Below the pieces are notes generated by a model that had not been told where the DNA came from, ran no database searches, and was given only the letters and a program-made list of their open reading frames with translations. Made by a program: the position numbers and the translations under genes. This document shows positions 1 through 7,512 of a stretch of 64,000 nucleotides of DNA, piece by piece. Positions within the stretch are counted from its first letter, which is position 1, and every line of letters starts with the position of its first letter. Source of the DNA: Sunxiuqinia indica. Lineage in GTDB: Bacteria; Bacteroidota; Bacteroidia; Bacteroidales; Prolixibacteraceae. The stretch covers positions 327,866-391,865 of the forward strand of contig NZ_WVEM01000004.1 in assembly GCF_009847015.1 (NCBI RefSeq), given 5' to 3'.

Positions 1-420
1 TTTTCAATTCACATTAATTCAGTTGAAGAAATTCAAACAGCTGCAAAATCCTTACTCAATCATTTTCCAAATGAACGGATTTTTGCTTTCTATGGCAAAA
101 TGGGTGCAGGAAAAACGACTTTTATCAAAGCCTTGTGCCGCCAGTTGGGTTCGGTTGATCCGATAACCAGTCCTACTTTTGCGTTAGTAAACGAGTACAG
201 TACATCGACAAACGAGCGGATTTTTCATTTCGATTTTTACCGGATAAAAGACATTGAAGAAGCTCTGGACATTGGCTTTGATGACTATTTGTATAGTGGT
301 AAATATTGCATGATGGAATGGCCGGAAAACATTGAGCCCTTGCTGCCCGAAAATATTGTTGAAGTAAAAATTGAAGTTCTTGACCCTTCAAGAAGGCAGC
401 TTACAGCTAATATCGTCTAA
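1..420 (+). CDS. tsaE: tRNA threonylcarbamoyladenosine biosynthesis ATPase TsaE (5' partial)
   Basis: The frame is open from base 1, so the start codon lies upstream of the window; about 139 codons are visible, close to the usual full length. A Walker A loop, GKMGAGKTT, is followed by SPTFALVNEY and the EWPE segment near the C-terminus, all typical of TsaE. The family is the ATPase that works with TsaB and TsaD to make the t6A modification at position 37 of ANN-decoding tRNAs in the cytoplasm. It is followed after 54 bases by the alanine dehydrogenase gene on the same strand, a common Bacteroidota pairing. Identity is near certain; only the N-terminus is unseen. Confidence 0.93.
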   Translation, partial: FSIHINSVEEIQTAAKSLLNHFPNERIFAFYGKMGAGKTTFIKALCRQLGSVDPITSPTFALVNEYSTSTNERIFHFDFYRIKDIEEALDIGFDDYLYSGKYCMMEWPENIEPLLPENIVEVKIEVLDPSRRQLTANIV

Positions 421-474
421 ATCTTTTTGAAAAAATACTTTTAAAGAGTAAATTGAACGTCAAATTTCTCCTGA

Positions 475-1683
475 ATGACTGAAAAAAAACAACTCCCGGA
501 AATAAAATCTCTGCTTCTACCCAAAGAAGAGATGTTGGAAATTCGTAGGCGAGGAAAGAAAATTACCATCGGTATTCCTTCCGATTTTTCAAAAATTGAG
601 TACCGTATTCCACTCACACCCGAAGCTGTTGAATTGATGGTTTCGTACGGCCACGAAGTTTATATTGAAACTGATGCAGGGAAAGCATCCAGTTATTCTG
701 ACGAAGAATACCGGGAAGCTGGAGCTATTGTGGTGGATAAACATGAAGAAGTTTTTCAGTGCGACGTTATTATTCGTGTTGCTCCCTTTAGTTCCGAGGA
801 AGTTGATTTATTGAGAGGTCATCAAACACTCATCTCAAATATGCACCTCAGCACGCATTGCCAGGAAACGGTTCAAAAACTCATGAAAAAGAAGGTGACA
901 ACCATTGCCTACGAGTACATGGAAAACGAAAACAAATGTTTGCCTGTTGTACGACTGATGAGCCAGATTTCGGGAGCAACATCAATTACTTTAGCCAGCG
1001 AATACCTCAGTAATTCCAGAAATGGGAAAGGAGTCCTTTTAGGTGGGGTAACCGGAATCTCACCAACAGAACTGGTTATTTTGGGAGCCCGCACAGCTGC
1101 CGAATATGCAGCCCGTGCAGCCCTTGGTTTAGGAGCAACGGTTAAAATTTTCGATGATAATATGTTTAACCTGCAAGAGCTGGAGTCGAAGCTGGGACAA
1201 CGGGTGTTTACTTCGGTCTTGTACCCGAATGTAATACGAAAAGCGTTAAAATCGGCTGATGTCGTTTTAGGTGCCATGTCTTTCAATTCCAACCCTTCTT
1301 TTAGAGTGTCTGAAGAAATGGTGAAAAGTATGAAACCAGGCTCCGTAATTATTGATCTGAATATCAGCCAAGGTGGATGCTTTGAAACCAGTAAGGCAAC
1401 CGACCTTAAAAATCCGACTTACGTCAAACACGGCGTTATTCACTACTGTGTGCATAATGTAGCTTCGATTGTGGCTCGTACTGCTTCTATTGCCTTAAGT
1501 AATGTTTTGACTCCTATTATCATTGCCATTGGCGAAAGTGGTGGTGTACAGAATTACATTAAGCAGTCGAATGGAATCCGAAAAGGTGTGTATATTTACA
1601 ACGGTATTTTAACCAACAAAGACTTGGGTGACAAGCTCCATATTGCCAGTAAAGATATCGACCTGCTATTGGCGATTTTCTAA
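475..1683 (+). CDS. ald: Alanine dehydrogenase-like protein with altered nucleotide loop
   Basis: A 402-residue protein of the alanine dehydrogenase/transhydrogenase alpha family, which converts L-alanine, NAD+ and water to pyruvate, ammonia and NADH. The N-terminal catalytic domain shows EYRIPLTPEAVELM and the MHLSTH segment that carries the catalytic His. An extra ~30 residues precede the usual start of the fold. The Rossmann loop reads VILGARTAAEYAARAALGLGA, where the family normally has GAGTVGE or GAGVVGT, so two of the three loop glycines are replaced (Arg and Ala). The usual substrate Lys is Arg (IIRVAP). The fold assignment is firm; catalytic competence is uncertain. Its stop codon overlaps that of the convergent pullulanase gene. 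Confidence 0.82.
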   Translation: MTEKKQLPEIKSLLLPKEEMLEIRRRGKKITIGIPSDFSKIEYRIPLTPEAVELMVSYGHEVYIETDAGKASSYSDEEYREAGAIVVDKHEEVFQCDVIIRVAPFSSEEVDLLRGHQTLISNMHLSTHCQETVQKLMKKKVTTIAYEYMENENKCLPVVRLMSQISGATSITLASEYLSNSRNGKGVLLGGVTGISPTELVILGARTAAEYAARAALGLGATVKIFDDNMFNLQELESKLGQRVFTSVLYPNVIRKALKSADVVLGAMSFNSNPSFRVSEEMVKSMKPGSVIIDLNISQGGCFETSKATDLKNPTYVKHGVIHYCVHNVASIVARTASIALSNVLTPIIIAIGESGGVQNYIKQSNGIRKGVYIYNGILTNKDLGDKLHIASKDIDLLLAIF

Positions 1684-3620
1684 TACCCTTTTACTAAAAT
1701 CATCATCGATGTAGGCGGAACAATGGCTTTTCGATCAATCAGGCAATCAATCCCGTCGTAACAGATTTCATCTTCACGGGCAATCACATGCCAATCGTGC
1801 TCATCAAGCTCCATTATTGCAGGTTCCTTTTTCGCATTGAAGATGAGCTGAATTGTTTTCCAGTTAAATTCGTTCTGACAATTTAAAAAAGAATAAGCCA
1901 AAACTCCGGGCTGATAGTTTTGTGAGAAGTTCAGATACTTGCGGATTTCATCAGCCGACTGCATCCTGAAAACACCAATCTTCTTACGCAATTCAATCAA
2001 TTTTTTATAATAGTTAAACACATCAACGTGCTCATCTTTTAAGTTCCAGTCAATCTGATTAATCGAATCCGGTGATTTATAAGAATTGTGGTTCCCCTTT
2101 TTGCTTCTGCAAAATTCACTTCCGGCATGTAAAAACGGAATGCCTTGCGACGTTAAAATTAGCGCTCCGGCAAGCTTTTGCATTTTCTTCAATTCCTCCA
2201 CAGTGGCATCGGGGCAGCTCATTCGCAATTTATCGTACAAGGTAAAGTTATCGTGACACGACACATAGTTAACACACTGCCAGGGTTCTTTTGCCCAGGC
2301 ATGTTTCGAACTTTCAACATAACCGTAAACAATACTCGGATGATAACAAGCCGCAACAACCCCAAACTTGACTGCTTCTTCGTTTAAGGTCCGACCATTT
2401 ACAAAACCACGACTTTTCTCATCAAAGTTGTTTCCTTTTATAGCATCGCGCATATCATCGTTAAAGCAGGCTATTCCATTTAAATTGACCACGTGATGTT
2501 TCACGGCCCGGTATCGTTCATCCATCGGACTATAGTCTGCCGCCCACCCTTCGCCATACAACAGAATGCCGGGGCGAAGCTCATCTAAATGCCACCGGAT
2601 TTCATTCATCGTCTGAATATCCATAATCCCCATCAAATCAAAACGGAAACCGTCCAGATGAAATTCCGAAGCCCAGTATTTCAGCGAATTGATAATGTAT
2701 CTGCGAACCATTGCCCGCTCCGAAGCGATTTCGTTTCCACATCCGCTGGCGTTGGCAAACTTCCCGTTTTTATTTTGCCGGTAATAATAGCCCGGCACCG
2801 TTTGATTAAACCACGAGCGTCGGGTATAGCCGGTATGGTTATATACAACATCCATCACCACGCCAATACCGGCAGCGTGTAAAGCCTGAACCAACTGTTT
2901 CAGCTCCTTGATTCTGGAAATATTGTCGGGATTGGTGGCATAACTTCCTTCGGGTGCATTGTAATTAAGAGGATCATACCCCCAGTTGTATTTCAGATAG
3001 GGATAATTTTCATCGACCGTAAAAAAATCGTATACCGGAAGCAAATGAACATGCGTAATTCCCAACTCTTTTAAATGATCAATGCCTGAAGCTAGCTGTC
3101 GGGGTGTTTTTGTTCCAGTTTCAGTAAAAGCTAAGTACTTGCCTTTTTGCTTCATTCCTGATGATGGGGCTATTGAAAAATCACGCACGTGCAACTCGTA
3201 CAAAACGGCATCCACCGGATTTTTGGGTTCGAGCGGTTGATCGTGTTCCCAACCTTCGGGATTCGTTTCCTGTGGATCGTAGATTAAACCGCGTTTCCCA
3301 TTTGAGCCAACAGCCTTTGTATCTACACCCGGCGTTTCATTCAACCACTCACCGTCGTTTACCCGGAAGGTAAAATAACGACCTTTAAAATCGCCATCCA
3401 GTCGAATCTGCCAAACCCCGTTTGGTGTTGCAGCCATTTTTTCGATCCGGAAAGGGCTACCACCCGAGCTTTTCTCGTACAACCGGAACTCGACTTCCTT
3501 TGCTGCCGGAGTCCACAGCTTGACAAGAATTTCTTCAGGTGAATAAAGTACACCCAAGTCATCACCTCGGTAATAAGGGTAGATTGAAAAATCGATATGA
3601 TTAAATGTCCAGTCTCTCAT
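1680..3620 (-). CDS. pulA: Type I pullulanase (glycogen debranching, GH13)
   Basis: A 646-residue enzyme hydrolysing alpha-1,6 branch points in pullulan, limit dextrins or glycogen. An N-terminal CBM48-like beta domain (about residues 1-115) precedes the GH13 barrel. The type I signature YNWGYDP lies near residue 208. The catalytic nucleophile is the Asp in DGFRFDLMG (~326), the general acid is the Glu in LLYGEGW (~356), and SCHDNF (~457) carries the third acidic residue. No signal peptide is seen, so it is probably cytoplasmic, acting on storage glucan. It starts directly after the stop of the upstream small exported protein with no gap, so the two are likely co-transcribed, and it converges with ald with a 4-base overlap. 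Confidence 0.93.
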   Translation of the reverse strand: MRDWTFNHIDFSIYPYYRGDDLGVLYSPEEILVKLWTPAAKEVEFRLYEKSSGGSPFRIEKMAATPNGVWQIRLDGDFKGRYFTFRVNDGEWLNETPGVDTKAVGSNGKRGLIYDPQETNPEGWEHDQPLEPKNPVDAVLYELHVRDFSIAPSSGMKQKGKYLAFTETGTKTPRQLASGIDHLKELGITHVHLLPVYDFFTVDENYPYLKYNWGYDPLNYNAPEGSYATNPDNISRIKELKQLVQALHAAGIGVVMDVVYNHTGYTRRSWFNQTVPGYYYRQNKNGKFANASGCGNEIASERAMVRRYIINSLKYWASEFHLDGFRFDLMGIMDIQTMNEIRWHLDELRPGILLYGEGWAADYSPMDERYRAVKHHVVNLNGIACFNDDMRDAIKGNNFDEKSRGFVNGRTLNEEAVKFGVVAACYHPSIVYGYVESSKHAWAKEPWQCVNYVSCHDNFTLYDKLRMSCPDATVEELKKMQKLAGALILTSQGIPFLHAGSEFCRSKKGNHNSYKSPDSINQIDWNLKDEHVDVFNYYKKLIELRKKIGVFRMQSADEIRKYLNFSQNYQPGVLAYSFLNCQNEFNWKTIQLIFNAKKEPAIMELDEHDWHVIAREDEICYDGIDCLIDRKAIVPPTSMMILVKGY

Positions 3621-4166
3621 TTATGAAAATAAACTTTTTTGAAGGGTGATGTAGGAAGATGAATATTTTTTCCCGTTTGTATCGAACACCCGAATTTTCG
3701 ACCAGAAATACCGTTTTAGCTTTCGATCGTGATTATAAAAAACACTTAAGTCGATGCGTAGTTCATGCGTTTTCCCGGCTTCAAGAAAAAGTGGGTAAAT
3801 TACGTATCGGTTAATCCCTTTTAACTTGAACTTACGTTTCGTCCATATTTTCCGAAACGTCAGTATTGGCGCCTTCAAATCGATATCCTTTTTACTGTTG
3901 TTTGTGATTTTCAATGTCAGCACATTGGGTTTGAACTTACGATCTTTCAACAGTTCAATTTTCAATTGACTATTTTTAACAGAAACGGGCTTGCCTTTTA
4001 GCTTATTCGGTTTCTTAAAGACCCGACTCAGAATAATATATAACAGTGGAATTGCAACGAAAACAGCAACAAACCACAACAATTTATCTCCTTCCGGCTT
4101 AACTTCATTTTGAGCAAAACCGACGAAAGGAATACTAAATATCGCAAACAGGAGAATCCGCTTCAT
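3621..4166 (-). CDS. Hypothetical exported or membrane protein
   Basis: 181 residues, not recognised as a named family. The N-terminus MKRILLFAIFSIPFVGFAQ is a signal peptide with a plausible SPase I site after FAQ. A hydrophobic segment at about residues 30-46 (LLWFVAVFVAIPLLYIILS) follows and would anchor the mature protein. The rest is Lys-rich and beta-predicted, with repeated basic patches (KRKFKLKG). The stop abuts the pullulanase start exactly, so the pair forms an operon, but nothing in the sequence ties this protein to glucan metabolism. Function unknown. Confidence 0.75.
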   Translation of the reverse strand: MKRILLFAIFSIPFVGFAQNEVKPEGDKLLWFVAVFVAIPLLYIILSRVFKKPNKLKGKPVSVKNSQLKIELLKDRKFKPNVLTLKITNNSKKDIDLKAPILTFRKIWTKRKFKLKGINRYVIYPLFLEAGKTHELRIDLSVFYNHDRKLKRYFWSKIRVFDTNGKKYSSSYITLQKSLFS

Positions 4167-4194
4167 GTTGTTATTTTAAGCTGGTAAAAGTAAA

Positions 4195-4221
4195 AAAGTC
4201 CTGCAACTATAACAGGACTTT
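4195..4221 (-). terminator. Rho-independent terminator after the LytTR operon
   Basis: Inverted repeat AAAGTCCTG / CAGGACTTT with a 9-base loop. On the minus strand the stem is followed by TTTTTTAC. It lies about 50 bases downstream of the LytTR regulator stop and just upstream of the small exported protein, so it separates the two minus-strand operons. Confidence 0.8.
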
Positions 4222-4273
4222 GAAATAAAACTAATTTAAAACTAAACCAATGAACCATTCCGGCTCAATTCTT

Positions 4274-5023
4274 TTAAAAATGAAGTGCCTCTTTTATTTT
4301 TTTATACCCGGTTTTGCTCACCTTCAATTTGGTTTTATCTTTCATAATGACGATGTACGATTCCTTTTCATATTGCTGAATTTCGGCAATACACTCAACC
4401 CGCACAATGTACGAACGATGAATTCGGATGAAGTCTTTCGGGTTCAAGTGCGCCTCGAAGTACTTCATCGTATTTTGCTTCATATGGCGTCCGGCTGAGG
4501 TGTAAATCAACACATAATCATCCATCGACTCGAGGTAGCGCACCTGATCAACCGGAATGATGTTTATTTTATGACGATCTTTCACGACAATTCGCTCCAG
4601 GTATTCATTAACCGCATAGCTGCTGAGTTGCTCCAGCTTATCACCGGTGCTTTCATTATTCCCAATCCGGTCGGCAACTTTTTCGATGGCTTCCATCATC
4701 CGATCTTTCGAAAATGGTTTCAGCAAATAGTCGACAGCGCTGTAATCAAATGCTTTTAAGGCATATTGGTCGTAGGCGGTTGTGAAAATAATTTCAGGTT
4801 TATGATCGAGCAACTCCAACATTTCAAACCCCGTAATTTTCGGCATCTGAATATCTAGAAAAACAAGATCCGGCTTGAGCTCATTGATTTTTTGCACGCC
4901 TTCAAAGCCATTTTCACACTCACCAATCAAGTTGAGTTTGGGATGATCTTTTAAATACGACTTCAACAGGTTTCTGGCCAATTCTTCGTCTTCTATAATT
5001 AATGCTGTTAGTTCTTCTTTCAT
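4274..5023 (-). CDS. LytTR-family response regulator
   Basis: About 249 residues from the preferred start MKEELTALIIEDEE; an upstream in-frame ATG would add 8 residues but falls outside the receiver fold. The receiver domain shows the acidic pair EDEE, the phosphoacceptor Asp in DLVFLDIQMP (~residue 56) and the conserved Lys in LLKPFS (~106). A LytTR DNA-binding domain fills the C-terminal half, with VRYLESMDDYVLIYT and FIRIHRSYIV. It is the cognate partner of the histidine kinase just upstream on the same strand. The regulon is unknown; the two LiaF-type membrane proteins upstream suggest a cell-envelope signal. A possible 28-codon gene occupies the gap between kinase and regulator. Confidence 0.92.
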   Translation of the reverse strand: MKEELTALIIEDEELARNLLKSYLKDHPKLNLIGECENGFEGVQKINELKPDLVFLDIQMPKITGFEMLELLDHKPEIIFTTAYDQYALKAFDYSAVDYLLKPFSKDRMMEAIEKVADRIGNNESTGDKLEQLSSYAVNEYLERIVVKDRHKINIIPVDQVRYLESMDDYVLIYTSAGRHMKQNTMKYFEAHLNPKDFIRIHRSYIVRVECIAEIQQYEKESYIVIMKDKTKLKVSKTGYKKIKEALHF

Positions 5024-5027
5024 CTCA

Positions 5028-5114
5028 TTATAATTTAATATTTTCAACGGTACTCGATGGAACTCGCTTATAATGACTCTCCTGTGTGTAATGGCCTTTA
5101 CATGCTCGTTTCAT
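5028..5114 (-). CDS. Possible 28-residue small protein between kinase and regulator
   Basis: A minus-strand frame begins MKRACKGHYTQESHY, contains KRVPSS and ends NIKL. Its ATG overlaps the kinase stop codon in an ATGA arrangement, and its stop falls 4 bases before the regulator ATG, so it fits the operon as a translationally coupled gene. The first ~60 nucleotides recur, with substitutions and a frame change, upstream of the TonB-domain gene near 21.4 kb. That suggests either a short gene that has been copied or a mobile/regulatory repeat that happens to be open. The family was not recognised. Coding status is an inference. Confidence 0.35.
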   Translation of the reverse strand: MKRACKGHYTQESHYKRVPSSTVENIKL

Positions 5115-6160
5115 ACCGGTATTTTTTTGGGTAGTAATAATTCAATTTTAAAGCTTGTCTTCAAATCCGTAATTCGAATAAGTTCAGAGGTTCCGTAAAT
5201 AAGTTCCAATCGTTGTCTGATATTCCGAAGGCCGATTCCCTCTCCCCTGTTTCTGATGCTCTCCGCATCGTAATCATTTTCAATAACAATCAACATATTT
5301 CCATTTTCGGTCGCACAGCTTGTTGTTATGCTAACAGGCTCCGTTGCTTCGTACACCCCATATTTGATGGCATTCTCGTATAATGGTTGCAAAATCATAT
5401 TCGGAATCTGAAAGTTATGACAACTTTCTTCGACTTCAAAAACAGGATTTAATTTTTTCCCGAACCTCACTTTTTCAATACTCAGGTACAGTTTTATATT
5501 CTCCAGTTCATCTTTCAACGAAACGGTTTCGTCCTGGTCATGCTGCAAAGCATAACGCATAAACCGGGATAAGTTGATCACCATTTCATGTGCTTTTTCA
5601 GGAAAGCTCATCGTTAGCGAAGCAATCGAATTCAAGCTATTGAAAAGAAAGTGGGGATTGATTTGTGATTTCAAGGCACTTAGCTCAGCTTCGCGGATTA
5701 ATGATTTCAGCTCTGCTTCCTTCTTGATCTTTTCTTTCAGACTTTGATAGTAGTTGATGGCCAGAAAAAACAGCACGAAAATAACGTACATCACATAACC
5801 CGAAAAGATCCGGCCGGGCAAGGTATCATATAGCAAATAGAGGTTTCCGGAGTCGATGACCTTAATACTGATAAAGCCCAGGTAAATCCAGATGGCGTTT
5901 AAGATTGAAGCCCCAATTAAATGATAAAGAAGAACCCAGGTCAGCTCATTTTCTTCTAAACTGTTGTATTTGATGATAAACCAAATACTGGCTCCCAGAA
6001 CCGGGTAAATAACAAAGTAAATGAAAGCCGATAAGCTGGAACTAATCAGATCGGTTCCATACCAAAAGTATTGAATTGAAATATTGCTCACCCCAATAAC
6101 CAACCAAAACACCCCATAATAGAGCATCAGTATTTTATTATTAATGAAAGGGTGCTTCAT
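5111..6160 (-). CDS. Sensor histidine kinase, LytS/His_kinase (PF06580) type
   Basis: 349 residues. The N-terminal ~140 residues hold four or five hydrophobic helices (for example MLYYGVFWLVIGVSN and LSAFIYFVIYPVLGASIWFI), with no extracellular sensor domain of any size. A short coiled linker rich in Lys/Glu leads to the phosphoacceptor motif INPHFLFNSLNSI (His near residue 170), then the N-box ILQPLYENAIKYGV and a glycine box GEGIGLRNIRQRL typical of this family. It probably phosphorylates the LytTR regulator downstream. It starts 9 bases after the LiaF-like gene ends, so the genes are one transcription unit; the intramembrane sensing style fits perception through those membrane neighbours. 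Confidence 0.92.
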   Translation of the reverse strand: MKHPFINNKILMLYYGVFWLVIGVSNISIQYFWYGTDLISSSLSAFIYFVIYPVLGASIWFIIKYNSLEENELTWVLLYHLIGASILNAIWIYLGFISIKVIDSGNLYLLYDTLPGRIFSGYVMYVIFVLFFLAINYYQSLKEKIKKEAELKSLIREAELSALKSQINPHFLFNSLNSIASLTMSFPEKAHEMVINLSRFMRYALQHDQDETVSLKDELENIKLYLSIEKVRFGKKLNPVFEVEESCHNFQIPNMILQPLYENAIKYGVYEATEPVSITTSCATENGNMLIVIENDYDAESIRNRGEGIGLRNIRQRLELIYGTSELIRITDLKTSFKIELLLPKKIPV

Positions 6161-6168
6161 CGGTTCAA

Positions 6169-6876
6169 TTATACATGCTTCACTTCAAAACCTCCAAAAA
6201 CTGTAAAACCTCGAATGACCAGTGTCTTTGATGGATCGTAATGCGAATGTCGGAAGGTATCGCCTCGTTTATCGGTAAAAGCACCAAAAATAGTAGTGAC
6301 CTCATTGCGAACATTCCAGTCCAGCGGCACCTTTATACTGCAGCCTCCAAACACGGAAATAGTATCGATATAAGCACCTTGAGGCGAAAGTGTGGCTTGC
6401 CTCAAATCATACTCGATTCCACCAAAGATCGATGTCGACCGGCCTCCTTTCAGATCCTGCGAATTGATGAAAACTTCGCGCCCACCAAAAATCACAAAAT
6501 CATCAAACTGATTCAGGTCCTGCTGACCCACGCCATGCTCTATCCGCGATTTACACCCCTTGTGCCGATAAATTAAAGCGACTCCCGCACCAACCAACAA
6601 TAAAGGCCAATAAAGCCTGCGTATTTCATGAGGTATATCAACAAGTTCAGGAACCAGAAAAATACCTCCAATGGCAATCATGATGGTTCCTCCTGTTCGG
6701 TTACCTCCAAGCAAGGAGAATACGCCAATTGCAATTAACAACGTTTGCCATGATATGAGCAAGTCAGCAATACTCCAGGGAATCAGGTTCAATCGTTCCA
6801 AAATCAGGATTGCTCCTATACTGATGAGTATCAGCCCAAAGTAATATCTTTTATTTCCTCTTTCTCTATCCTTCAT
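6169..6876 (-). CDS. LiaF-like protein: DUF5668 membrane region plus C-terminal beta domain
   Basis: 235 residues. Four hydrophobic segments in the first ~110 residues (YYFGLILISIGAILILERL, LLIAIGVFSLLGG, GGTIMIAIGGIFLVPELV, LYWPLLLVGAGVALIYRH) match the LiaI/LiaF-like transmembrane family. The C-terminal half (FVIFGGREVFINSQDLKGG, FGGIEYDL, SVFGGCSIKVP, FGAFTDKRG, FTVFGGFEVKHV) is a right-handed beta-type domain with repeated FGG units like the 'cell wall-active antibiotics response' C-terminus of LiaF. In Firmicutes LiaF restrains an envelope-stress kinase. Here the gene sits 9 bases from a LytS-type kinase, so a comparable inhibitory or sensory role is plausible but unproven. Confidence 0.8.
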   Translation of the reverse strand: MKDRERGNKRYYFGLILISIGAILILERLNLIPWSIADLLISWQTLLIAIGVFSLLGGNRTGGTIMIAIGGIFLVPELVDIPHEIRRLYWPLLLVGAGVALIYRHKGCKSRIEHGVGQQDLNQFDDFVIFGGREVFINSQDLKGGRSTSIFGGIEYDLRQATLSPQGAYIDTISVFGGCSIKVPLDWNVRNEVTTIFGAFTDKRGDTFRHSHYDPSKTLVIRGFTVFGGFEVKHV

Positions 6877-6952
6877 AATATCCAGCCTTTGTATCCTTCG
6901 AAAATAAATTCAGATTCAATTCTTCGCACAAGTAAAATTCAGCTCAAAAATG

Positions 6953-7354
6953 CTAAAAAAGTTTGCTAATCAACACAATTCCCAAAATAATCAGAATCAG
7001 GGGAAAAAAGAGTACCAGTAAAATTCCGGGAATGATGAGGTGAGGTAGCAAAAACAAAATGGCGAACACCAAAAATAGTGCACCAATTAGCCTTCGCCCT
7101 ACAATGAGTAAAACACCAACGAGCAACAAAATAACCGGCCAGGTAACTGAAATAGCTCCAAAGTGGAAAATATTCAGGAAGCTGGCTCCGGCATCTTGAA
7201 CGACATGCCAGCCCGGCAAGCCAAGTTGCCAGCCGATTTCTTTTAAAATCCAAAGAATTCCGATAACTACTAAAACGGTTCCCAGAAAAGAACCGCGTGA
7301 CTTTCGTTCTCTTGCATGATGTCTTTCTGACCTGCAGTGATGATATGTTTCCAT
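6953..7354 (-). CDS. Small LiaI/LiaF-type membrane protein (DUF5668-like)
   Basis: 133 residues with a His/Arg-rich cytoplasmic N-terminus (METYHHCRSERHHARERKSRG) followed by three or four hydrophobic segments: GTVLVVIGILWILKEIGW, VTWPVILLLVGVLLIVG, LIGALFLVFAILFLLPHL and LVLFFPLILIILGIVLISKLF. The spacing and Gly-rich helix style are those of the LiaI-LiaF-like transmembrane region. It is the first gene of the minus-strand run leading to the LiaF-like protein, kinase and regulator, 76 bases upstream of the next gene. The His-rich head could bind metal or phospholipid headgroups, but that is speculation. Confidence 0.75.
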   Translation of the reverse strand: METYHHCRSERHHARERKSRGSFLGTVLVVIGILWILKEIGWQLGLPGWHVVQDAGASFLNIFHFGAISVTWPVILLLVGVLLIVGRRLIGALFLVFAILFLLPHLIIPGILLVLFFPLILIILGIVLISKLF

Positions 7355-7467
7355 GATGCACGACCTTTAATTTCTACGGTAAAACTAGCAATTCCAGGTA
7401 TTCCTGAGAAAAGATGATCGGTTAATGGAAGTGAATAATCGGTAAGAAGCAATTTCGATCATTAAAA

Positions 7468-7492
7468 AGGCGAGAACTCAATGGTCTCGCCT
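7468..7492 (-). terminator. Terminator after glnS
   Basis: Stem AGGCGAGA / TCTCGCCT with a 9-base loop; on the minus strand it is followed by TTTTT. It lies 20-45 bases past the glnS stop and before the LiaI-like gene. Confidence 0.8.
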
Positions 7493-7512
7493 GTATTTGA
7501 TTTCAATATCAA

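Noticed and set aside
6966..7361. Alternative minus-strand frame over the LiaI-like gene
   Set aside because: It lacks the hydrophobic segments and family pattern that the chosen frame shows.
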